Assembly (NCBI GenBank): GCA_009782655.1
Contig: WRIQ01000034.1
Location: 1-9,000, forward strand
DNA: 9,000 nt
Direction of reading: 5' to 3'
From: Prolixibacteraceae bacterium
Lineage (GTDB): Bacteria; Bacteroidota; Bacteroidia; Bacteroidales; Prolixibacteraceae
Shown: piece after piece, positions 1 to 6,148 of the stretch
Layout of the letters: every line of letters starts with the position of its first letter
How positions within the stretch are numbered: the stretch's first letter is position 1
Notes under the pieces: model-generated
The model's database searches: none
Seen by the model: only the letters and a program-made list of their open reading frames with translations
What the model was told of the DNA's origin: nothing
Program-made: the position numbers and the translations under genes

Positions 1-183
1 AACAACTTTCTTATATTCAAACCAATAGTCGAATATATCGCCCATAAGAAATATCTCCGAAGCATCATTTTGTATCTCGGAGAGCCATTTCACAAAAAGC
101 TTTTCGCGTTCGCTGTTGTTCGAAAGTGACGAGGCGCCAAGATGCGTGTCGGAAATGAAATATATTTTATTTTTCTTGCCCAA
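1..183 (-). CDS. lpxH: UDP-2,3-diacylglucosamine diphosphatase LpxH, N-terminal part (cut by left edge)
   Basis: The visible 61 residues are the N-terminus of a calcineurin-like metallophosphoesterase. They contain the metal-binding ISDTHLG motif (Asp12, His14) and the second metal motif GDIFDYWFEY (Gly48-Asp49). The DYWFEYKKVV stretch is typical of Bacteroidota LpxH, which removes UMP from UDP-2,3-diacylglucosamine to give lipid X on the cytosolic face of the inner membrane in lipid A synthesis. The rest lies beyond base 1. The start is unusual. The frame is closed upstream by a TGA at 199-201 (minus), and the only conventional initiator before the DxH motif is TTG at 181-183, giving MGKKNKIYFISD, which has the expected N-terminal length. 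An AAGGTG-like stretch lies about 13 bases upstream of the TTG. The gene follows the lipoprotein gene by 58 bases on the same strand, so they may be co-transcribed. Family assignment is fairly sure; the start is inferred. Confidence 0.82.
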   Translation of the reverse strand, partial: MGKKNKIYFISDTHLGASSLSNNSEREKLFVKWLSEIQNDASEIFLMGDIFDYWFEYKKVV

Positions 184-241
184 AACTTTGTATGATTTTC
201 ACCTTGCATGTCAGCGCTGCTTGCGCCTTTTCCCTGTTGGA

Positions 242-1399
242 CTATTTATAGACAGACGACAACGTCTTATCCAGCATCGGCCCCGCCAAATTTTGTGCGA
301 TTATCACTCCTTCGGGGTCGAGCAGGTAGTTGTACGGCACTGACTGAATGTTGTAGTGCATCACCGCGCTTATACTGCCTTGCATATCACCCACGTTCGT
401 CCATGTCAGGCGGTCGGTTTTAATTGCATTAACCCAATGTTCCCTGTCTTTATCGACGCTCACCTGATAAATTTCGAAACCTTTTCTTTTATATTTGTCA
501 TAAGCCTCAACCAGCGCTGAATTTAAGATTCTCGAATTTTGATCCACCGCCGACCAGAAATGTACCAGTACATATTTGCCCAGCAACGACGACAGAGCAA
601 TTTCCTGACCGTCAGGGTTGGGCAGGATAATTTCGGGAGTGTTCACGCCGGCCTCTTCAACTAACTTGTTCAATTTCATGTCCCGCTCGCGCTGCAACAA
701 TTGCAGAGCATTGTTATACAATGCTTTCACATGGTCGGAATTGGGATAAAACGAGTTGAGCGCCGAGGCAGCCGTTTTCAGCGCCTGCAAATCTTGGATC
801 ACATAATTTTCGTCGTCGAATTTCTGGTAAAGCGCTAAAACGCTCGCCATTGAAAACGGATGTGTATTGACGAAGTTTGTCGAGTATTCGATTTGGCCGG
901 CGATGATTTCGGCAGCAGCCTCCCTCGATTGCTCTTGGATGGAGCCGTAATCATCCGAACCGGAAAAAATTGCAACAAAAGTCGAAATAGAATCGAGCCT
1001 GTGTTTCGTTTTGCTTAGGTGTGTGTTCAATTCGTACACCAACTCGGAACCGGGCGAACCTTCGACGAGGTATTCGCGGGAAAAATTCAAAGCGTCGGCA
1101 CGTATGTTGACTGTTTCGGCCGTATCAAGAAGCAATGTGACGAAATTGTTATCCGAAAGTTTCAGCAAAAAAAATGTGGGCATTTCCACTTTCTGGCGAA
1201 GCCTGAACTCTCCGTTTTTGTTAATTTTCGCCGAATCGACAGGACGAAGATTGGCAACCAAAAGTTCCTCCAGATAAATCATCTTCCCCTCTGCGTTGGT
1301 TATCTTTCCCGAAATTTCAATGATATTCGGGTTCTTGCGGCATCCTGACAGTATAAACAGCAGAATGCCGACGAATATAAAAAACCTTTTGTTCATCAT
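242..1399 (-). CDS. DUF4369 / thioredoxin-like lipoprotein lacking the CxxC motif
   Basis: A 385-residue exported lipoprotein. Residues 1-20 form a lipoprotein signal with lipobox LSGC (Cys20); the residue after next is Lys, not Asp. Residues about 25-120 resemble DUF4369, the beta-rich N-terminal domain common in Bacteroidota TlpA/AhpC-type proteins. A helical middle segment (about 120-255) follows, then a thioredoxin-like domain at about 255-385. In that domain the strand YVLVHFW, the segment KGFEIYQVSVDKD and the cis-proline region QSVPYNYLLD (Pro355) are well preserved. Where active relatives have a WCxxC motif this protein has V-D-Q-N-S (residues 285-289), so both catalytic cysteines are replaced (Asp286, Ser289). 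It therefore cannot act as a dithiol oxidoreductase through that site; a binding or structural role is inferred. The start is the first of two adjacent ATG codons. It precedes lpxH on the same strand and is divergent from ribF. I see no clear TAnnTTTG promoter for it in the 93-base gap. Confidence 0.85.
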   Translation of the reverse strand: MMNKRFFIFVGILLFILSGCRKNPNIIEISGKITNAEGKMIYLEELLVANLRPVDSAKINKNGEFRLRQKVEMPTFFLLKLSDNNFVTLLLDTAETVNIRADALNFSREYLVEGSPGSELVYELNTHLSKTKHRLDSISTFVAIFSGSDDYGSIQEQSREAAAEIIAGQIEYSTNFVNTHPFSMASVLALYQKFDDENYVIQDLQALKTAASALNSFYPNSDHVKALYNNALQLLQRERDMKLNKLVEEAGVNTPEIILPNPDGQEIALSSLLGKYVLVHFWSAVDQNSRILNSALVEAYDKYKRKGFEIYQVSVDKDREHWVNAIKTDRLTWTNVGDMQGSISAVMHYNIQSVPYNYLLDPEGVIIAQNLAGPMLDKTLSSVYK

Positions 1400-1466
1400 A
1401 TGTTCTATTCAGATTGTAATGTTAAACCTGCCTGATATTTATTCCGCCGCGAAGATAATTATTTTA

Positions 1467-1474
1467 TACTTTTG
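1467..1474 (+). promoter_or_regulatory. Bacteroidota-type -7 box for ribF
   Basis: TACTTTTG matches the TAnnTTTG -7 consensus exactly and lies 18 bases before the GTG start of ribF, so the predicted transcript has a leader of only about 10 bases. I see no convincing TTG-type -33 element at the usual spacing. Assignment rests on the motif and position. Confidence 0.55.
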
Positions 1475-1492
1475 CTTTATGTTTTTCATGCA

Positions 1493-2425
1493 GTGAAAAT
1501 TTATTATAACATATCAGAATTTCAAGCTGTCAAGCCTGTTGTTACCATCGGCACTTTCGACGGTGTGCATCTGGGGCATCACAAGGTTTTGGACAGGCTG
1601 AAAAATATTGCCGCGCAAACCAGCGGCGAAACCGTTGTTTTCACTTTCAAACCGCATCCGCGGTTGGTGCTGTCGCCCGGCGAAAACAACCTGAGGCTGC
1701 TCACAACACTCGACGAAAAAATTGAATTGCTGGAAAAAACCGGCGTCGACCATCTCATCGTTTTCCCTTTTACGCACACTTTCGCCCAAATGGCTTATTC
1801 CGATTTTGCAAAGGATATTCTTGTGGAAAAACTGAAAACCGATTGTCTGGTTGTCGGGTACGACCATCGATTCGGCGCCGGACGCCTCGGAGGCTTCGAC
1901 GATATTCAAAATCTTTCGGCGTCGTTGGGCTTTGCGGTCGAAAAGCTGGATGTTTTTCTGGTTGACCGCGTGAATGTCAGTTCCACGCAAATCAGAAATG
2001 CCATCGAAACGGGAAATATCCTGTCAGGAAACAAACTGTTGGGATATCGATACATGCTGCACGGAACGGTGATCGGCGGCGCAAAAATAGGACGCACCAT
2101 GGGATTCCCCACAGCCAATATCGAATCGTCCGACATAAACAAACTGATTCCCGGATTCGGCGTTTACGCTGTTGAAATCGAAACCTCCGGAAAAACTTAT
2201 CAGGGAATGCTCAACATCGGTACAAGGCCCACATTCAACAAAAATGCTGATCACAGAAGCATAGAAGTAAATATGTTCGATTTCGACGGCGACCTGTACG
2301 GCAGAGAAGTGAAGTTGACATTTTTCGAAAAAATCAGGAATGAACAGCAATTCCCTGACAAGGGGGCGTTGATTGTACAGTTGAGAAAAGACAGGGCATC
2401 GGCGCAGAAAATCTTGAATCCCTGA
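1493..2425 (+). CDS. ribF: Bifunctional riboflavin kinase / FAD synthetase RibF
   Basis: RibF phosphorylates riboflavin to FMN and adenylylates FMN to FAD in the cytosol. With the chosen start the protein has 310 residues, normal for the family. The N-terminal nucleotidyltransferase domain shows TFDGVHLGH (residues 21-29, with the HxGH motif His26/His29), GYDHRFG (122-128) and SSTQIR (163-168). The C-terminal riboflavin kinase domain shows GFPTAN (204-209), NIGTRPTF (241-248) and the likely catalytic Glu258 in the SIEVNMFDFDGDLYG segment. The start is GTG at 1493, giving VKIYYNISEF, which matches the usual RibF beginning. The frame stays open to a TTG at 1472, but that codon lies inside the -7 promoter box and would be upstream of the predicted transcript start. 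The gene is transcribed alone, divergent from the lipoprotein and convergent with tRNA-Leu. Confidence 0.96.
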   Translation: MKIYYNISEFQAVKPVVTIGTFDGVHLGHHKVLDRLKNIAAQTSGETVVFTFKPHPRLVLSPGENNLRLLTTLDEKIELLEKTGVDHLIVFPFTHTFAQMAYSDFAKDILVEKLKTDCLVVGYDHRFGAGRLGGFDDIQNLSASLGFAVEKLDVFLVDRVNVSSTQIRNAIETGNILSGNKLLGYRYMLHGTVIGGAKIGRTMGFPTANIESSDINKLIPGFGVYAVEIETSGKTYQGMLNIGTRPTFNKNADHRSIEVNMFDFDGDLYGREVKLTFFEKIRNEQQFPDKGALIVQLRKDRASAQKILNP

Positions 2426-2458
2426 ATTAAAGAAAGCCGCCTGATAATTCAAGCGGCT
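2426..2458 (-). terminator. Hairpin terminator of tRNA-Leu
   Basis: AGCCGC (2435-2440) and GCGGCT (2453-2458) form a six-base-pair stem with a 12-base loop. Read on the minus strand, the stem is followed by the T-rich TTCTTTAATT, as expected for an intrinsic terminator just past the tRNA. On the plus strand the stem is followed by CTCCGGG, so it is a poor terminator for ribF, although it could still protect the 3' end of that mRNA. Confidence 0.55.
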
Positions 2459-2465
2459 CTCCGGG

Positions 2466-2549
2466 TGCCCAGGGCGGGACTCGAACCCGCACAATGTTGC
2501 CATTACTGGATTTTGAGTCCAGCGCGTCTACCAATTCCGCCACCTGGGC
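2466..2549 (-). tRNA. tRNA-Leu (anticodon CAA)
   Basis: An 84-base class II tRNA. The acceptor stem GCCCAGG/CCTGGGC is perfect over seven pairs with discriminator A at 2466. The anticodon stem CTGGA/TCCAG encloses the loop CTCAAAA, giving anticodon CAA (2513-2515 on the minus strand), which reads the leucine codon UUG. A long variable arm of about 15 bases fits tRNA-Leu. The T arm GCGGG-TTCGAGT-CCCGC is perfect. The D arm contains GGAATTGGTAGAC. The 3' CCA is not encoded: the bases after the discriminator read CCC. It is a single tRNA with its own promoter and a downstream hairpin. Confidence 0.97.
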
Positions 2550-2561
2550 GTAAATGCACGA

Positions 2562-2569
2562 CAAAAGTA
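2562..2569 (-). promoter_or_regulatory. Bacteroidota-type -7 box for tRNA-Leu
   Basis: On the minus strand TACTTTTG (TAnnTTTG) lies 12 bases upstream of the first tRNA base, placing the transcription start a few bases before the mature 5' end. The -33 region is T-rich but has no clean TTG element. Confidence 0.55.
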
Positions 2570-2630
2570 ATAATATTTTCATAAAAAGCACATCGTCCGA
2601 TTTTGGGTTTTCATTTTTTTTGCAAATTTT

Positions 2631-2660
2631 TTGAGATTTCCTGCAAATTGTGTATTTTTA
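2631..2660 (+). promoter_or_regulatory. Possible promoter of the STN-aspartic protease gene
   Basis: TTG at 2631-2633 is followed after 19 bases by TATTTTTA (2653-2660), which differs from TAnnTTTG only at the last base. The spacing is normal for the Bacteroidota housekeeping sigma factor. The start would lie near 2666, giving a leader of about 85 bases. The surrounding 2550-2752 interval is T-rich and holds no other gene I can support. Confidence 0.35.
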
Positions 2661-2752
2661 TGGGTTTTCGGGAAGAAATATCTTGCGTTTCGTCTTGGTA
2701 AAAGCGCAAAAATTAATTCGGGAACAAGAAAAAACACTAAAAAGAAGGCCCT

Positions 2753-4324
2753 ATGAACTTTATAAATCAATCCCTGAAATACATGCGCGTGTTTTGTTTC
2801 GTTTTCATAACAGCGCTTGCTGCATCGCCGCAGGGAATTGCGCAGGAAAAAACCGCGAGCGGCATCGACCTCAATCGAAATATCACCATCCGTTGCGAAA
2901 ACGAGCCGATGGCCGATTTCATCCGAAACATCTGCGAATTCCTGAATCTGGATTATTCCTATAACTCCAAGCTGGCCGAAGAAAAAAACATCAGTCTGAA
3001 CATTTCCGACAAACCAATTAAATATGTGCTGGACAAGCTGATGAAAGATTTCAACCTCATTTTTGAGGTGGAAAATAATATTATGAATATCAGGGAATAT
3101 GTTCCGCTGAACGAAAGTCTGAAAATGGAACAGACGTATGAGTCGGTCGAAGTGCAGGGATTCCTGTTCGAAAATATTCGGAAAAAATCCATAACAATTC
3201 CTTTCAAATTGGTCAACAACCTGATTATTATGCCGTTGACCATCAACGATTCCGATACACTGAATTTCATCCTCGATACAGGTGTTAGCGTACCGCTCAT
3301 TACCGAACTTCCATTTGTAAACAATTTGAACCTCAATTATCTTATTCCCGTTAAGATGCCCGGACTTGCCTCCGGCGAAAAGGTTACCGTCTACCTTTCG
3401 TCGGGGAATATCATTCGGGTGAAAAATATGGTGGTGCAAAACCAGGCCATACGTATGATTATTGACGACCGATTCCAGATTTCGAAAGTTATGGGAATGC
3501 CTGTTCACGGGCTCATCGGCCTGAACCTTTTTAAAGATTACATCGTCAAAATCGATTACTCCCACAAACACCTCACGCTCTATCGCCACGAGCATTATAA
3601 ACATCGCTATACGAAGAGGGATATTTCGCTGCCGCTCTATTTCGAAGCTGGAAAACCGTTTGTCAACATCAACATCAGGTTAGAAGATAACCAGAAAGTT
3701 CCCGTGAAACTTTTGGTCGATACGGGCGCAAGCGATGCGCTGTGGCTCTCCGAAAAATCGGACGAAAGGATAAAACTTCCTCCACGCCACATAGAAACAT
3801 TTCTGGGGAAAAGCCTCATCGGCGACCTGTATGGAAAAAAAGCCCGCATAGAAGCCCTGTGGGTAGGCCCGCTGGTGATGTCCAATCCCATTGCGACTTT
3901 TCCCGACAGCGAAGTGATAGATCAGCTTATCGAGCAGTCGGACAGGAATGGAACGCTGGGCGCCGAAATATTACGGCGTTTTATCTTAACTTTCGACTAT
4001 CGAAATGCACGACTCACTTTGTCGCCAACATCGATGGTGAACGATAATTTCAACTACAACATGAGCGGAATGGAAATTGAAAACCCCATGCCGGGCTTTC
4101 CCATTTACACCATTTCCAATATTCGCGAAGGATCGCCCGCGCATCTTGCCGGACTTCGCAGGGACGACCAGATTATAACCATCAACAACAATCACCATAG
4201 TTCCATATCGCTGAACGATATAAATATCATGATACAAAGCCGCGAAAAGAAAAAGATAAAAATGAAAGTTCTGCGGGACGGACGGGAACTGACAGCCGTT
4301 TTTGCACTTCAAAGTTTATTTTAG
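2753..4324 (+). CDS. Exported STN - tandem aspartic protease - PDZ protein
   Basis: A 523-residue protein with an N-terminal signal sequence (hydrophobic core about 12-26, likely cleavage near Ala30). Residues 43-113 match an STN domain, the secretin/TonB receptor short N-terminal domain: one repeat around DFIRNICEFLNLDYSYN and a second around PIKYVLDKLMKDFNLIFEV. Two retropepsin-like lobes follow. Lobe 1 has ILDTGVS (Asp175) and GLIGLNLF (253-260); lobe 2 has LVDTGAS (Asp323) and GTLGAEILRRF (400-410). Each Asp motif is paired with the downstream hydrophobic-Gly motif seen in clan AA proteases, so a single-chain pepsin-like active site is plausible. Residues about 440-520 form a PDZ domain (REGSPAHLAGLRRDDQIITI). 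A periplasmic or envelope protease is inferred; the substrate is unknown. AGAAGG four bases before ATG 2753 supports that start; Met11 is an alternative. Two-lobe protease-PDZ proteins are common in Bacteroidota, but an STN domain at the front is not something I recognise as standard. Confidence 0.85.
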   Translation: MNFINQSLKYMRVFCFVFITALAASPQGIAQEKTASGIDLNRNITIRCENEPMADFIRNICEFLNLDYSYNSKLAEEKNISLNISDKPIKYVLDKLMKDFNLIFEVENNIMNIREYVPLNESLKMEQTYESVEVQGFLFENIRKKSITIPFKLVNNLIIMPLTINDSDTLNFILDTGVSVPLITELPFVNNLNLNYLIPVKMPGLASGEKVTVYLSSGNIIRVKNMVVQNQAIRMIIDDRFQISKVMGMPVHGLIGLNLFKDYIVKIDYSHKHLTLYRHEHYKHRYTKRDISLPLYFEAGKPFVNINIRLEDNQKVPVKLLVDTGASDALWLSEKSDERIKLPPRHIETFLGKSLIGDLYGKKARIEALWVGPLVMSNPIATFPDSEVIDQLIEQSDRNGTLGAEILRRFILTFDYRNARLTLSPTSMVNDNFNYNMSGMEIENPMPGFPIYTISNIREGSPAHLAGLRRDDQIITINNNHHSSISLNDINIMIQSREKKKIKMKVLRDGRELTAVFALQSLF

Positions 4325-4335
4325 CATGTATTTTC

Positions 4336-4362
4336 GCTTTCTTTTTCGCGGAGAGCTTTTTT
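4336..4362 (+). terminator. Intrinsic terminator after the protease gene
   Basis: GCTTTC (4336-4341) pairs with GAGAGC (4351-4356), six pairs including one G-T wobble, with a nine-base loop. Six Ts follow immediately (4357-4362). It begins 11 bases after the TAG stop and precedes the nadA promoter, so it separates the two plus-strand genes. Confidence 0.5.
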
Positions 4363-4386
4363 AGACAACCATAATTTCCAATTTTG

Positions 4387-4394
4387 TACTTTTG
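4387..4394 (+). promoter_or_regulatory. Bacteroidota-type -7 box for nadA
   Basis: TACTTTTG is an exact TAnnTTTG match, 24 bases before the nadA ATG. A weak TTAG at 4361-4364 is the best -33 candidate, at slightly long spacing. I see no NiaR- or NadR-like operator I would trust. Confidence 0.6.
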
Positions 4395-4418
4395 CGGTCA
4401 AATTAGTAAAATATATTC

Positions 4419-5399
4419 ATGGAAACTCTACACAAAACGCTTGAAGAAAATGGATTCGTCGACGAAGTCATTAGCCCTGACGTCAATATTATTGAGGAGA
4501 TTAACCGTCTGCGCAAAGAAAAGAATGCTGCAATCTTAAGCCACTATTATGTGAGGGGGGCGCTTCAGGACATCGCCGATTTTGTGGGCGACAGTCTGGG
4601 CCTTTCGCATACAGCTTCCGAAACTGGCGCCGAAATTATTGTCTTTGTAGGCGTTCACTTCATGGGCGAAACGGCCAAAATCATCAATCCTTCGAAAAAA
4701 GTGATCGTCCCCGATTTGAAAGCGGGCTGTTCGTTAGCCGATTCGGTGAATGCCGGAGATTTCATGAAATTCAAAGCGCAACATCCCGACCACAAAGTGA
4801 TTTCGTATATCAATTGCACGGCCGAGCTGAAAACTATGTCGGATATTATTTGCACATCGGCCAATGCGTTGAAAATTGTTGAGAGTTTTCCAAAGGAGCA
4901 ACCGCTCATCTTCGCTCCCGACAAAAATTTAGGAAACTACATAAACACACTCACCGGACGGCAGATGGTTTTGTGGAATGGCTCGTGCATCGTTCACGAG
5001 AAATATTCGGTAGAAGGCATTCTGAAACTGATGAATCAATATCCCGACGCCAGTTTCATCGCCCATCCCGAATGTGAAGCGCCGGTGCTTGTTCTGGCCG
5101 AATTTGTGGGTTCCACTACGGCGTTGCTCGCTTATGTCGGGAAAAGCCGGAAAAAAAGGTTCATAGTAGCGACCGAAAGCGGGATTTTTCATCAGATGCG
5201 GAAGGAAAACCCCGGGAAGACATTCATCCCGGCGCCCTCGGTAGACTCCACCTGCGGCTGCGACGACTGCGCCTACATGAAACTCAACACGCTCGAAAAA
5301 CTTTACCTCTGCATGAAATATGAGCAACCCGAAATAACTATCGCTCCCGAAATTATTGAAAAAGCAATAGTCCCGATTCGGCGTATGCTGGAAATCTAA
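4419..5399 (+). CDS. nadA: Quinolinate synthase NadA
   Basis: NadA condenses iminoaspartate with dihydroxyacetone phosphate to quinolinate, a de novo NAD precursor, in the cytosol using a [4Fe-4S] cluster. At 326 residues it is a normal-length family member. The three cluster cysteines are visible: Cys104 in LKAGCSLAD, Cys190 in [11 protein letters not shown] and Cys284 in [10 protein letters not shown]. Other family blocks are present: the N-terminal [20 protein letters not shown] (41-60), the [13 protein letters not shown] segment (76-88), PDKNLGNYI (167-175) and HPEC (216-219). Two more cysteines, 279 and 281, precede the third ligand in a CxCxxC cluster. The start ATG at 4419 lies just past a clear promoter, so the gene is probably monocistronic. 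The nadB and nadC partners are not in this window. It ends eight bases from the stop of the convergent ABC-2 permease gene, with no hairpin in between. Confidence 0.97.
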   Translation: METLHKTLEENGFVDEVISPDVNIIEEINRLRKEKNAAILSHYYVRGALQDIADFVGDSLGLSHTASETGAEIIVFVGVHFMGETAKIINPSKKVIVPDLKAGCSLADSVNAGDFMKFKAQHPDHKVISYINCTAELKTMSDIICTSANALKIVESFPKEQPLIFAPDKNLGNYINTLTGRQMVLWNGSCIVHEKYSVEGILKLMNQYPDASFIAHPECEAPVLVLAEFVGSTTALLAYVGKSRKKRFIVATESGIFHQMRKENPGKTFIPAPSVDSTCGCDDCAYMKLNTLEKLYLCMKYEQPEITIAPEIIEKAIVPIRRMLEI

Positions 5400-5407
5400 T
5401 AGCCCTT

Positions 5408-6121
5408 TTATACAAATTTTTCCCGGTTTTGCAGATTGTAGAGCCCGTAGAGCATGAAAACGATGATTCCTGTTCCAAGGAAAATCCTGTTCTTCGTAAC
5501 AATGCTGTTCCAGATTATCGGGTTGAAATTGTTTGGCAGCTCCATCGGGTTAAGGAAAATATCCCACTGTGTCCGCGAAAGCGCTTCGGAGAGTATCAGC
5601 AAAGCAATGCCTATAAGAATCATGATAACGGCGGTTCCGTTTCCGTTTTTGATAAGCGTTGAAAACATAAAAGCCATGCTTCCCATGAAAACGATGGGAA
5701 ACATGAGTTGAACCGCCATTTCTAAGGGATTAACGGTATAGAGCAAAAACGACGACACAAAACCATATAATATCAATATCAGAAATACCTGAACGTAAAT
5801 CATCAGGAGCCGAACCAGCCACACTTTGTAACGGTAGTTGGGAATCCCGAAAAGAATTTCGAGGATGCGGGCGTCTTCGTCGTTCTGAATGCCGAAAACC
5901 GAAGGATAAAATATAAGCAGGATACCCGGGAAAAGCAAAAGGCCGTATATACTCCCTTCGCCTATCGCCTTTCCTTCGTAGATAGACATGACGGCAAAAA
6001 ACAGGTAAAAAAGAAACGACGCCAACAGAAACCAGATGAACTTCCCTGCAAATATTATCTTGAAATTATACCGGATTGTCCGGAATAAATTGATAAAACT
6101 ATTGCGACTAAAAAATTTCAT
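5408..6121 (-). CDS. ABC-2 type transporter permease
   Basis: A 237-residue integral membrane protein with about six hydrophobic helices (residues roughly 28-46, 57-75, 103-125, 133-153, 163-182 and 212-229), the size and layout of an ABC-2 permease half. Between helices 2 and 3 the segment NDEDARILEILFGIPNYRYK (80-99) matches the cytosolic coupling region of ABC-2 exporters, where charged residues are followed by a helix that contacts the ATPase. It has no ATPase of its own. It begins 27 bases after the stop of the RND-ABC fusion gene on the same strand, so the two are almost certainly one operon and the fused ATPase is its likely partner. No Shine-Dalgarno sequence is obvious, which is common in this phylum. 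Substrate unknown. Confidence 0.87.
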   Translation of the reverse strand: MKFFSRNSFINLFRTIRYNFKIIFAGKFIWFLLASFLFYLFFAVMSIYEGKAIGEGSIYGLLLFPGILLIFYPSVFGIQNDEDARILEILFGIPNYRYKVWLVRLLMIYVQVFLILILYGFVSSFLLYTVNPLEMAVQLMFPIVFMGSMAFMFSTLIKNGNGTAVIMILIGIALLILSEALSRTQWDIFLNPMELPNNFNPIIWNSIVTKNRIFLGTGIIVFMLYGLYNLQNREKFV

Positions 6122-6148
6122 TTCAGGATGTTTTAAATATCAAATTAC

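Noticed and set aside
1472..1492. TTG at 1472 as the ribF start, adding seven residues
   Set aside because: The codon is part of the TACTTTTG -7 box and would be upstream of the transcript start; GTG at 1493 gives the normal RibF N-terminus.
1514..1990. A 158-codon minus-strand frame inside ribF
   Set aside because: It is a shadow of the strongly supported ribF nucleotidyltransferase region and resembles no family.
2579..3604. A 341-codon open frame on the minus strand
   Set aside because: It lies antisense to the STN-aspartic protease gene, has no recognisable domain, and its composition reflects the opposite strand. The plus-strand frame has clear domains.
5400..5407. Possible bidirectional terminator between the convergent nadA and ABC-2 permease genes
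   Set aside because: Only eight bases separate the stops and I could find no convincing stem with a T-run there.
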